Assembly (NCBI RefSeq): GCF_003544915.1
Contig: NZ_CP032097.1
Span: 1,364,001-1,428,000 of the forward strand
Source of the DNA: Arcobacter ellisii
GTDB lineage: Bacteria; Campylobacterota; Campylobacteria; Campylobacterales; Arcobacteraceae
Direction: 5' to 3'
DNA length: 64,000 bases
The notes beneath the pieces were generated by a model that made no database searches, was not told where the DNA came from, and was given only the letters and a program-made list of their open reading frames with translations. Of the stretch, positions 9,131 to 17,389 are shown piece by piece. Within the stretch, counting starts at the first letter, position 1. Every line of letters starts with the position of its first letter. A program made the translations under genes and the position numbers.

Positions 9131-10468
9131 ATGGCAGATGGAATTTTAGGACTTGGAAGTTCAGGAAGTGTAGATTTAAGTTCAGAGTTGATTACTAAAT
9201 TAAAAACAGCAGAAAGTACAGCAACTCTTGACCCTATAACAGAAGAAATAGAAGATACTCAAGCAGAATTAGATGCTTTAACAGAGATAGAAACAATGGT
9301 GTTAGAATTACTTGATTTAGTTGATGATTTTGATTTATATACAAGTGGAACTAATGCATTTGATGAAATTAGTGCAACAACATCAGGTGATTCTGTAACT
9401 TTTGATGCAACTGATTCAAGTAAATTAACTCCAGGGACAATTAGTGTTAGTGTTAGTCAATTAGCTCAAAAAGATGTATATCAATCAAATACAATTTCAG
9501 ATACAACAGCAACTATGGATTCAGGAACCATAACTATTACAGTGGGTGAAAATAGTTATGATTTTTCGACAGATGGAAAAACTTATGAAAGTTTGGTAAC
9601 TGAAATGGGTTATAACTCTAATTTTGAAGCAAGTTTAGAGCAAGTAGGTGATGATTCATATAGACTTGTAATAAAAAGTAGTGAAACTGGAGAATTAAAT
9701 GCAATTTCTATTTCTCAAACAGATATAGATTTAGGATTTGAAGATGAAGATAGTCATGTTTTAACAGCACAAAATATGCAAGCAACAATTGATGGTATTT
9801 CTTACGATGTTTCATCAAATAAAGTAACAATGGCTAATGGTTTAATAATAACTGCTACTACAACTGGTGATTCATCAATTACCATGGAAAGAGATACAAG
9901 TACATTAGTATCAACAATCGAAGAAGTTGCAGATAAATATAATGATTTAGTTGATTTAGTAAACTCTTATATTCTAGGTGATGAAGATGACCCAGCAACT
10001 ATTTCTGATTCAAGTACATTAAAAACAATGATGAATAGTATAAAAGAGATTTTATTTGGAAGTTATGGTTTAGATGATGAAGAGAGTTTGTTTAAGTATG
10101 GAATTTCATTTGATAGTGATGGTTATCTAAATGTCGATTCAACAGAATTAACTGAAGCAGTTACGGATAATTATGATGATTTAAAAGAATTATTTGTTGG
10201 TTATGCTGAAAAAGAAGGAATAGGCACAAAATTAAAAACATACTTAGATTCATTAGATAGTTTAGATGGACTTTTTACAACTTATGAAGATAAATTAAAC
10301 GACAGAATAGATACATTAAATGAAGATTATGAAACAGCTTCTGATAAATTAGATGAAAAATATGAACAAATGGCTACACAATTTGCAGAATATACAGTAT
10401 TGATTACACAAATGGAAACAGCTTTTGAATCTTTAAAATTAATTATTGACGGAAGTAGTGATTCTTAA
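9131..10468 (+). CDS. fliD: Flagellar filament cap protein FliD
   Basis: 445 residues. The N-terminal region begins ILGLGSSGSVDLSSELITKL, as in FliD. The centre holds a hook-associated-protein-2 domain with ATIDGISYDVSSN, and the C-terminal coiled region YEDKLNDRIDTLNEDYETAS is typical. FliD forms the distal cap under which flagellin folds. The gene starts 11 bp after flgK with AAAGGA upstream and is probably the last gene of this operon. The next gene has its own box-type promoter. Confidence 0.9.
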   Translation: MADGILGLGSSGSVDLSSELITKLKTAESTATLDPITEEIEDTQAELDALTEIETMVLELLDLVDDFDLYTSGTNAFDEISATTSGDSVTFDATDSSKLTPGTISVSVSQLAQKDVYQSNTISDTTATMDSGTITITVGENSYDFSTDGKTYESLVTEMGYNSNFEASLEQVGDDSYRLVIKSSETGELNAISISQTDIDLGFEDEDSHVLTAQNMQATIDGISYDVSSNKVTMANGLIITATTTGDSSITMERDTSTLVSTIEEVADKYNDLVDLVNSYILGDEDDPATISDSSTLKTMMNSIKEILFGSYGLDDEESLFKYGISFDSDGYLNVDSTELTEAVTDNYDDLKELFVGYAEKEGIGTKLKTYLDSLDSLDGLFTTYEDKLNDRIDTLNEDYETASDKLDEKYEQMATQFAEYTVLITQMETAFESLKLIIDGSSDS

Positions 10469-10475
10469 TAATTTT

Positions 10476-10507
10476 GTTACCCATTATTTACTTTAAAAGA
10501 ATAGCAT
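10476..10507 (+). promoter_or_regulatory. Box-type promoter upstream of the EF-hand gene
   Basis: GTTAC (10476-10480), N6, TTTAC (10487-10491), N10, TAGCAT (10502-10507). Box and spacing are the same as before the response regulator, flgD and flgE. The -10 is weaker (4/6 matches). Confidence 0.5.
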
Positions 10508-10527
10508 TTTAAAAAAAGGAGGATACA

Positions 10528-11373
10528 ATGACAATTTCTTCGTATAGTTCTATAGGTATAATGTCTCCTATAAGTAATATTTCAAAAGACATTATTTCTC
10601 AAAGTGATACAAATTCTGATTCATCTTTAAGTATTGATGAATTAGGTGTTAGTGAAGAACAGTTTTCTACACTTGATAATGATGGAGATGGACTAGTTAC
10701 ACAAAATGAAATAGCAAGTGCAATTGATAGTAAACTATCTTCTTTTGATGGAGAAATGCCTTCAAAAGAAGAGTTTGAAAGTTTAATATCTGAATTAGGT
10801 CTTCAAATGCCAGAACCATCAACTACTAAAGAAGCAAATGATTTTAGTTCTATGATAATGTCAAGTTATGATAGTGATTCAGATTCACTTCTTAGTGCAA
10901 GTGAAGTTTCTATATTAAGTGATGAAGAGTTTTCTGCACTTGATACAAATAGCGATGGTTCAATTTCAACTGATGAATTATCAAGTGCATATGATCAAGT
11001 AACTAATACATCTTCTAATTCTTCTGAATTTGTAGCATCAATGCCACCACCTCCAAGTGGTGGAGGTAGCAGTTCAGCTAGTGAGGAAGAAGAGTATGAT
11101 GAACTTGATACAAATAAAGATGGCGTAGTTTCTCAAGAAGAAAAAAATGCAGCATTAGGAATTGAAACAGCTGATAATTCAACGGTAAAAGATACTATAA
11201 AATTATTACTTGATACTATAAAAACAAATAGTTCTGATTCATCAGAAAATTTAGATTTAAGTAACTTCAAAAACATTATGAAAATGATGAATAATCAAAC
11301 AAATAATAGTGAATTAAATAGTTACGTTAAAAACCTTTCAAACTCAAATTCTTCTATATTTAATTACACTTAG
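10528..11373 (+). CDS. EF-hand calcium-binding protein
   Basis: 281 residues with five EF-hand loops visible at about 27-38 (DTNSDSSLSIDE), 50-61 (DNDGDGLVTQNE), 115-126 (DSDSDSLLSASE), 139-150 (DTNSDGSISTDE) and 194-205 (DTNKDGVVSQEE). A PPPPSGGG linker lies near 173-180. There is no classical signal peptide. The start ISSYSSIGIMSPISN is Ser-rich like neighbouring flagellar substrates. GGAGG precedes ATG 10528. Placement after fliD under the same kind of promoter suggests co-regulation with the hook, and export through the flagellar system is possible. Calcium binding is well supported; the role is unknown. Confidence 0.85.
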   Translation: MTISSYSSIGIMSPISNISKDIISQSDTNSDSSLSIDELGVSEEQFSTLDNDGDGLVTQNEIASAIDSKLSSFDGEMPSKEEFESLISELGLQMPEPSTTKEANDFSSMIMSSYDSDSDSLLSASEVSILSDEEFSALDTNSDGSISTDELSSAYDQVTNTSSNSSEFVASMPPPPSGGGSSSASEEEEYDELDTNKDGVVSQEEKNAALGIETADNSTVKDTIKLLLDTIKTNSSDSSENLDLSNFKNIMKMMNNQTNNSELNSYVKNLSNSNSSIFNYT

Positions 11374-11521
11374 AGTTTTCTAAGCGTAATTTATAAAAAT
11401 TCAAAAAATTATCAAAATTTCTCTTCATTTACAAGGTTATACAAGTGTTATTTTTTTAAGAAACTAACCCATTTTATCTTTTTTATGTTAGAATAAATAA
11501 ATTATATATAAGGAGTATGTT

Positions 11522-12064
11522 ATGAATACAAGTATTGTAGGAAGACACATAGAATTAACAGATGCGATCAAAGATTACATTAATAGCTCAGTAGAAGTGT
11601 TTAAAAAATATAATTTAGATATTATTTCTGTAAACTCAATAATTTCACAAGATGAAAAACATGGTAAAAAAGCTTTCTCTTTTGAATTCACTTTAAATAT
11701 TGCTCATTTAGATACAATTGTTGTAAAACAAAAAGATAAAGATTTATACGCTGCAATTGATATTGCAGTTGATAGAGTATCTAAAGTTTTAAGAAGACAT
11801 CATGATAAAATTGCAGCTCACAAAGCTACTAAATTATCAGAAGTTGAAGCTAATGAAATTCAAGATAAAATTGCATTAGAATTAGAGAAATTTGAAGAAG
11901 AAATTACTCCTGTAAGATTAACATCTTATAAACCAATGGATATTGAAGAAGCACTAGAAGATTTAAAAGCTTCAGATGCTTTATTTAAAGTATTTATTGA
12001 TAAAGATGACAATATGAGAGTTTTATATAAAAGTTCAGTTGCAGGTAAATTTGGATTATATTAA
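11522..12064 (+). CDS. hpf: Ribosome hibernation-promoting factor, long form
   Basis: 180 residues. The N-terminal domain (1-100) has the HPF/YfiA fold signature: IVGRHIELTDAIKDYI, a central beta sheet and the basic helix DRVSKVLRRHHDKI. The C-terminal domain (about 125-180) ends EDLKASDALFKVFIDKDDNM and RVLYKSSVAGKFGLY, as in long HPF, which dimerises 70S ribosomes into inactive 100S particles. The ORF follows AAGGAG. The leader 11374-11521 is non-coding and AT-rich. A strong terminator follows, so it is probably a single-gene unit. Confidence 0.93.
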   Translation: MNTSIVGRHIELTDAIKDYINSSVEVFKKYNLDIISVNSIISQDEKHGKKAFSFEFTLNIAHLDTIVVKQKDKDLYAAIDIAVDRVSKVLRRHHDKIAAHKATKLSEVEANEIQDKIALELEKFEEEITPVRLTSYKPMDIEEALEDLKASDALFKVFIDKDDNMRVLYKSSVAGKFGLY

Positions 12065-12086
12065 TATAAACCTCTTTTATTTAAGG

Positions 12087-12119
12087 AAGGTATTAGCTAT
12101 AATGCTAATACCTTTTTTT
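12087..12119 (+). terminator. Intrinsic terminator after hpf
   Basis: AAGGTATTAGC (12087-12097) pairs perfectly with GCTAATACCTT (12104-12114) across a 6-base loop and runs into seven Ts. This is the clearest Rho-independent terminator in the window. Confidence 0.92.
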
Positions 12120-12156
12120 ATTTAAAAAACAAAAAAACTTAGGATTTAAAATATTT

Positions 12157-13623
12157 ATGGATAAAACACTAAAAAAGATTGCACTAATAGGGCAACCAAA
12201 TGTAGGAAAATCATCATTATTTAATAGAATTGCAAATAAAAGAATTGCAATTGTATCTGATATGGCAGGAACTACAAGAGATATTAGAAAACACGAAATT
12301 GAAATAATGGATAGAAAAGCATTAATGTTAGATACAGGTGGTATCGATGAAACTAATGATGCTATATTTTCAAATGTAAAAAGAAAAGCTATAGAAACAG
12401 CAAAAGAGGCTGATATAATACTTTTTATGGTTGATGGTAAAAATATACCTGATGATAAAGATAAAGAATTATTTTATGAGCTTCAAAGATTAGGGAAAGA
12501 GTTAGCCTTAGTTGTAAATAAAATTGATAATGATAAAGAATTAGAAAGACTTTGGGAGTTTTTTGAATTTGGTATTGGAGATGAAAACCTTTTTGGAATT
12601 TCAGTTTCTCATAATAGAGGAACAAAAAATCTATTTGAATGGATTTACCAACACCTTCCTGTTAATCTTGAAACAGTTGCACGTGAAGAAGCAGAGGCTT
12701 TAAGAAAAGAAAGAGAAGAAAATTTTGATTTTGATGATGAAGAAGATTATTCTTTAGAATCAGATGAAGATTTTGTTAAAGAAGAAGTTACTGAAATTGA
12801 TGAAAATAAAATCAATGTTGCAATTATAGGAAGAGTAAATGTTGGAAAATCTTCTATACTTAATGCAATTTTAGGTGAAGAACGTTCAGTTGTTTCTCCA
12901 ATTGCTGGAACTACAATTGACCCAGTTGATGAATCGTTTGAATTTAAAGATAAACAAATTACTTTCGTTGATACAGCAGGTCTTAGACGTAGAGGAAGTA
13001 TAGAAGGTATTGAAAAATATGCTTTAATGAGAACTAAAGAGATGTTAGAAAAAGCAAATATGGCTTTAGTTGTTTTAGATGCTTCAAGAGAACTAACAGA
13101 TTTAGATGAAAAAATTGCTGGGCTTGTTGATGAGTATGGTTTAGGAACAATTATTGTTTTAAATAAATGGGATGAAAATATGGATACCTTCCAAAAAATG
13201 GAAGAAGAAATAAGAAGAAGATTTAGATTTTTATCTTATGCTCCAATAATTGCAGTTTCTGCAAAAACAGGAAGAAGTATAGAAAGACTAAAAGATAAAA
13301 TTATTGAAATTTTCAATAACTATACACAAAGAATTCCAACTTCTCAATTAAATAGAGTAATTGAAGAAGCTGTAATTAGACATTCACTTCCAAGTCCAAA
13401 TGGTGCTTATTTAAGAATTTATTATGCAACACAATTTAGTACTAGACCACCAAGAATTGCACTTGTAATGAATAAACCAAGTCTTTTACACTTTACGTAT
13501 AAAAGATATTTAATTAACTTCTTAAGAGAACAGTTCAATTTTGAAGGAACTCCAATTCACGTAATTGCACGTGGTAAAAACGATAAAATGGGTGATGAAG
13601 AGTATTTAGAAAGAGATAAATAG
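12157..13623 (+). CDS. der: Ribosome biogenesis GTPase Der (EngA)
   Basis: 488 residues with two G domains in tandem, the hallmark of Der. The first P-loop is GQPNVGKSS (about 12-20) with DTGG and NKID. The second is GRVNVGKSS (about 225) with DTAG and NKWD. Between them is an acidic linker (about 185-215), and a KH-like domain forms the C-terminus. Der acts in 50S subunit maturation. The gene follows the hpf terminator, and a SulP gene follows after 17 bp. Confidence 0.95.
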   Translation: MDKTLKKIALIGQPNVGKSSLFNRIANKRIAIVSDMAGTTRDIRKHEIEIMDRKALMLDTGGIDETNDAIFSNVKRKAIETAKEADIILFMVDGKNIPDDKDKELFYELQRLGKELALVVNKIDNDKELERLWEFFEFGIGDENLFGISVSHNRGTKNLFEWIYQHLPVNLETVAREEAEALRKEREENFDFDDEEDYSLESDEDFVKEEVTEIDENKINVAIIGRVNVGKSSILNAILGEERSVVSPIAGTTIDPVDESFEFKDKQITFVDTAGLRRRGSIEGIEKYALMRTKEMLEKANMALVVLDASRELTDLDEKIAGLVDEYGLGTIIVLNKWDENMDTFQKMEEEIRRRFRFLSYAPIIAVSAKTGRSIERLKDKIIEIFNNYTQRIPTSQLNRVIEEAVIRHSLPSPNGAYLRIYYATQFSTRPPRIALVMNKPSLLHFTYKRYLINFLREQFNFEGTPIHVIARGKNDKMGDEEYLERDK

Positions 13624-13640
13624 TTTTTAGGAGTATTTCC

Positions 13641-15212
13641 TTGAATAGAGTTAAAAATGATATTTTTGCAGGAATAACTGCTGCCGTTGTAGCTTTACCA
13701 TTAGCTTTAGCTTTTGGAGTTGCAAGTGGTGCGGGTGCAATTGCTGGATTATATGGTGCTATAATTTTAGGTTTTTTTGCTGCTTTATTTGGAGGAACTC
13801 CAACTCAAATTTCAGGTCCAACAGGACCAATGACCGTTGTTTTTGCATCTGCAATTGCAGCCTTCCCAAATGATTTTTCTACTGTTATGACTATTGTTTT
13901 CCTTGCTGGTTTAATGCAAATTTCTTTTGGAATAGTAGGAATTGGTAAATGGATAAAATATATTCCATATCCAGTAATTTCTGGTTTTATGTGTGGAATT
14001 GGTGTTATTATCATTATTTTACAAATTAATCCATTTTTAGGTGTGGATTCATACACATCAATCATTTATACAGTAACTCACTTACTTGATACTTTTGGAA
14101 AAATTAATTATGAAGCAGTAATTCTTGCTACACTTACTTTGATTATTATGTTTTTAACTCCTAAAAAAATATCAAAAATCATACCTCCTGCTTTAATTGC
14201 TCTTGTTTCAATGACACTATTATCAATATTTTTAAGTTTTCAAGTAAAAGTTATTGGTGAAATTCCTATGGGATTACCTGATTTTGTTTTACCAATGTCT
14301 TTTGATATTTTAAAACTAAGTACGATTTTAACATTGTCTATTACATTAGCTTTATTAGCTTCTATTGATTCTCTTTTAACTTCTGTTGTTGCTGATTCAA
14401 AAACAAAAACAAAACATGATTCTAAAAAAGAGTTGATTGGGCAAGGAATTGGAAATGCCATTTGTTCTTTCTTTGGTGCAATTCCAGGAGCAGGGGCAAC
14501 AATGAGAACTGTAATAAATATTAATAGTGGAGCAACAACAAAACTATCAGGAATGGTTCATTCAATAACACTTTTGTTAATAGTTTTATTTTTAGCTCCT
14601 CTTGCTTCAAAAATCCCATTAGCAGTATTATCTGGAATTTTGGTAAAAGTAGGTTTTGATATTTTAGATTATAAATTTTTAAAAGTTTTAACAAAAATAA
14701 CAAAACAAAATTTAATTATTATGATTACTGTTTTTTTACTAACTGTATTTGTAGATTTAATTATGGCAGTTGGTGTTGGTATAACAATTTCATCAATTAT
14801 GGCTGTTTATCAAGTTTCAAGAAATACACAAATAAAAACTGCTCGTTCAAAAGTATCTTTTGATATAGATATAGAAAATCAAGATGTAAAAATCATAAAA
14901 GTAAATGGTTCTTTATTTTTTGGAACGGCTGCATTTCTTGAAGATAAATTAGAAAAAGTTAAGAATTGTAAAAAAATTATAATTGATTGTAAAAATGTAT
15001 CCTTTTTTGATATTTCTGCAATATTTACTTTAGAAGAAATTATTGAAAAATTCAAAAGTAAAGATTTGGAAATAATTTTAGTTCTTAGATATAGACATAA
15101 AAGAAAAATACTATCTGTAGATAATGATAACGTGTTTAAAAAGATTAGAATGTATTCAAATTTAGATGATGCGATAAATTATACGCAAAAATATGAATTA
15201 ATTCATGGCTAA
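13641..15212 (+). CDS. SulP-family anion transporter with STAS domain
   Basis: 523 residues. About ten to twelve hydrophobic segments span residues 10-400, with the SulP signature near GLYGAIILGFFAALFGGTPT and QISGPTGPMTVVFA. The C-terminal 420-515 is a STAS domain with IIIDCKNVSFFDISAI. The family imports sulfate or bicarbonate, often coupled to sodium; the substrate cannot be read here. The start is TTG at 13641 with TAGGAG ahead. The gene overlaps hemD by 8 bp. Confidence 0.9.
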   Translation: MNRVKNDIFAGITAAVVALPLALAFGVASGAGAIAGLYGAIILGFFAALFGGTPTQISGPTGPMTVVFASAIAAFPNDFSTVMTIVFLAGLMQISFGIVGIGKWIKYIPYPVISGFMCGIGVIIIILQINPFLGVDSYTSIIYTVTHLLDTFGKINYEAVILATLTLIIMFLTPKKISKIIPPALIALVSMTLLSIFLSFQVKVIGEIPMGLPDFVLPMSFDILKLSTILTLSITLALLASIDSLLTSVVADSKTKTKHDSKKELIGQGIGNAICSFFGAIPGAGATMRTVININSGATTKLSGMVHSITLLLIVLFLAPLASKIPLAVLSGILVKVGFDILDYKFLKVLTKITKQNLIIMITVFLLTVFVDLIMAVGVGITISSIMAVYQVSRNTQIKTARSKVSFDIDIENQDVKIIKVNGSLFFGTAAFLEDKLEKVKNCKKIIIDCKNVSFFDISAIFTLEEIIEKFKSKDLEIILVLRYRHKRKILSVDNDNVFKKIRMYSNLDDAINYTQKYELIHG

Positions 15213-15858
15213 AATTTATTTACTTAACTCTCAAAAATATGAGGGTATTGAAAATTTAGAAGTTTTTCAAATAGAATTTTTAAAAAAGAATATTGATTTA
15301 ACAAAATATGATGCTTTGATATTTACTTCAAAAAATGCTATTTACTCTTTAGATTCATCTAATAAAGATTGGAAAGATGTTCCTTCATATGCAATTGCAC
15401 CTAAAACTGCAAGTATTATTAAAAGTCTAGGTGGTAAAATATCATTTATAGGTAATTCAGGTCATGGAAATGATTTTGCATATGAATTAATACCTTTATT
15501 AAAAGATAAAAAAGCTTTATATATAAAAGCTTTAAAAACTGTTTCAGATTTACCAAAAATTTTAAAGGAAAATGATATTTTTGTTGATGAAGTTATTACA
15601 TATAAGACTTCTTGTAAAGAATCAAATAAAGTTTTAGAAGATAATTCTATATTTATTTTTACTTCTCCTTCAACAATTGAATGTTTCTTTAAACAATACT
15701 CATGGAAAGATTCTTATAAAGCAATTGTAATTGGAAAAACAACAGCAAAATATCTACCAAAAGATGTTAATTATGAAATAAGTTTAGAAACCTCTGTAGA
15801 TGAATGTATAAAACTAGCAAAGCAAAATTTTTTTAAACTCAATTTTAATCATAATTAG
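15205..15858 (+). CDS. hemD: Uroporphyrinogen-III synthase
   Basis: 217 residues. The HemD fold is suggested by YDALIFTSKNAIYSL near 33-47, IAPKTASIIKSLGG near 64-77, and IFIFTSPSTIECFFKQY and KAIVIGKTTAKYL in the second half. HemD closes hydroxymethylbilane to uroporphyrinogen III for haem and sirohaem. Its ATG lies inside the end of the SulP gene, indicating translational coupling. The gene ends right where the 6S-like RNA promoter begins, so the RNA -10 region overlaps the stop codon. HemD is poorly conserved, so confidence rests on motif pattern and length. Confidence 0.82.
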   Translation: MAKIYLLNSQKYEGIENLEVFQIEFLKKNIDLTKYDALIFTSKNAIYSLDSSNKDWKDVPSYAIAPKTASIIKSLGGKISFIGNSGHGNDFAYELIPLLKDKKALYIKALKTVSDLPKILKENDIFVDEVITYKTSCKESNKVLEDNSIFIFTSPSTIECFFKQYSWKDSYKAIVIGKTTAKYLPKDVNYEISLETSVDECIKLAKQNFFKLNFNHN

Positions 15859-15871
15859 ATAAAATAAGAGA

Positions 15872-16041
15872 ATCTAAGTAGTTCGAGATTTCCATTGTTG
15901 TGGGTCCGAATAAATAATTTTCGCGGGCAGTTGTAGTCAGATGGTGTGCAGCGATTCATTGCGTTCTCGCTCCTAAAATCTGCACTTGCCTGCAATTTGT
16001 GGCTTATGTGGGCCATTTGATGGTTAACGACTACTTGGGTA
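15872..16041 (+). ncRNA. ssrS: Structured RNA, probably 6S RNA (ssrS); left copy, complete
   Basis: A GC-rich, rod-foldable stretch without coding potential. AAGTAGT (15876-15882) pairs with ACTACTT (16030-16036); inward, CCATTG pairs with TGATGG, a GGTCC pairs with GGGCC, GCGGGCA pairs with TGCCTGC, and the apical hairpin is GTGCAG with CTGCAC enclosing AGCGA with TCGCT. A long rod with an open centre and about 165-170 nt is what 6S RNA looks like. 6S RNA binds sigma-70 RNA polymerase. A TAAAAT (15860-15865) is the likely -10. A copy of its 3' part sits just upstream of purD, and as I recall 6S RNA neighbours purD in epsilonproteobacteria. SRP RNA, tmRNA and RNase P hallmarks are absent. Confidence 0.62.
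15936..16041 (+). repeat. Left attachment repeat of the island (3' part of the 6S-like RNA)
   Basis: These 106 bp recur at 31461-31566 in the same orientation with two mismatches (in the segment near 15974-15980). Flanks diverge immediately on both sides, defining target-type duplication by site-specific integration. The left copy completes the RNA gene. Confidence 0.88.
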
Positions 16042-16093
16042 TTACTCAATTTTATGGGCTTTCTAGCTAATTCTTAAAGAAAACTTAGAATAC

Positions 16094-16115
16094 TCTATCA
16101 CAAACTCATTCACAT
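16094..16115 (+). repeat. Left copy of 22-bp internal direct repeat
   Basis: Starts CTATCACAAACTCATTCACA and is identical at 31357-31378. One copy lies 52 bp inside the left att repeat and the other 82 bp outside the right one, both inside the island. Candidate integrase arm site. Confidence 0.75.
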
Positions 16116-16151
16116 TTTTGATGTATTTTAGTCAACTTAACAAGGCTAAAG

Positions 16152-17384
16152 ATGAGTGTAAATCAACTAATTCCTACATTAAATACTAATAAATATGGTG
16201 TCTACTATCTTAGATTTAGAGTATCTAAAAGACTAAGAAGATTTTTTGACAAAGAGTACATTACTAAAACACTGTCTACAAAAGAATATAAAAAAGCTAA
16301 AGTTAAAGCTATGGTCTATAGAAGCAGATACTTAGAGTTACTTGAAGTTTCAGACTGGATTGATGATGATACATTAAAGTTAAAAGTTGATGACTACACA
16401 AAGAATATTCTTAAACTTGTTATTCCTGATAAATTAGAAACACAGACTAAACAAGACTTAGGGCTTAATATTAAAGAAGCTTTTGCATTGTATGATAAAT
16501 GGTACAAGAAGCAAAATATTTCAGAACACCAATATAAACTTGTAATAAAAAGACTAGGAACAGCTATAAACTACTTTGGAGAGTCTAAGCTTGTAAGAGA
16601 ACTTACTACAGATGATATTGAAGAGTATATTGATTTTCTTACTACTTATCCAAATCCACTTAAAAGCCCTTACAAGTCTATGAGTTTCAAAGAAATATTA
16701 CAGCTAACAAATGTTCCTTCTAAAGACTTTATCTCATCTAGTACAGTAATTAAGTATATCAAAGCATTTAGACAACTAGAGAACTTTCTTGTAGATGATG
16801 GTAAGATAGATAGAAAAATAAGTAAGAGAGCAAAACTACCAACACCTTCTACAGTTAGTGTTAATCCATTTAATGAAGATGACTTAAAGATTCTTCATAA
16901 GGAGTTTGATATGTTAGGTGATTTAGGTCTTATTTACTATACATTTGCCTATACTGGAATGAGAACTTCTGAGTTTTGGAAATGTAGAATAGGGTGTAAA
17001 GATAAGATATACTATTTTGATTTGTCATATAAAGGCGTAGAGCTTAAAACAGCTTCAAGTAGACGTTTGATACCTATTCACTCTAAACTTATCGATAAAG
17101 GCATTCTAAATAGCTTAAAACACCTACAATCAAACTATAAACAATCTACTGTGAGTAATACTTTCAATAACAAGGTTATAAACTCAATTAAAGATAAAAA
17201 GAACAAAGTAATGTATGGTTTTAGACATACTGTTGCAACTAATCTAAAAAGAGCTGATGTTGATATTGACAAAATCTCAGAAATATTAGGTCATTGTTAT
17301 GAAAATACTTCAATGACAAAAACAGTTTATACTAATGGTTACACACTTAAGCAACTAAAAGAAGCCATAGAATGCTTGATGTAA
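16152..17384 (+). CDS. int: Tyrosine recombinase, island integrase
   Basis: 410 residues. The N-terminal 1-60 is a DNA-binding region starting with NKYGVYYLRFRVSKRLRRFF, followed by a core-binding SAM-like domain (about 115-235). The catalytic domain has the first arginine in AYTGMRTSEFW, the box-II GFRHTVATNLKR, then ILGH and the nucleophile tyrosine in TVYTNGY. The gene lies 110 bp from the left att repeat and reads away from it, the usual arrangement for integrases of RNA-gene islands. It meets hsdR tail to tail (5 bp apart). ATG 16152 has only a weak purine-rich ribosome site. Confidence 0.9.
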   Translation: MSVNQLIPTLNTNKYGVYYLRFRVSKRLRRFFDKEYITKTLSTKEYKKAKVKAMVYRSRYLELLEVSDWIDDDTLKLKVDDYTKNILKLVIPDKLETQTKQDLGLNIKEAFALYDKWYKKQNISEHQYKLVIKRLGTAINYFGESKLVRELTTDDIEEYIDFLTTYPNPLKSPYKSMSFKEILQLTNVPSKDFISSSTVIKYIKAFRQLENFLVDDGKIDRKISKRAKLPTPSTVSVNPFNEDDLKILHKEFDMLGDLGLIYYTFAYTGMRTSEFWKCRIGCKDKIYYFDLSYKGVELKTASSRRLIPIHSKLIDKGILNSLKHLQSNYKQSTVSNTFNNKVINSIKDKKNKVMYGFRHTVATNLKRADVDIDKISEILGHCYENTSMTKTVYTNGYTLKQLKEAIECLM

Positions 17385-17389
17385 AAACC

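Noticed and set aside
11038-11075. PPPPSGGG in the EF-hand protein and MPPPPEKP in the sensor kinase as a linked binding pair
   Set aside because: Short proline runs are common linkers; nothing else links the two proteins.
15872-16041. tmRNA, tRNA, SRP RNA or RNase P RNA as identity of the island's target
   Set aside because: No T-arm GGTTCGA, no CCA end, no tag ORF, and no conserved SRP or RNase P cores. The long rod with central opening fits 6S better.
15855-16049. 64-codon ORF on the minus strand across the 6S-like RNA
   Set aside because: It is antisense to a strongly structured, duplicated RNA; no ribosome site or protein-like pattern. Base pairing explains the sequence better.
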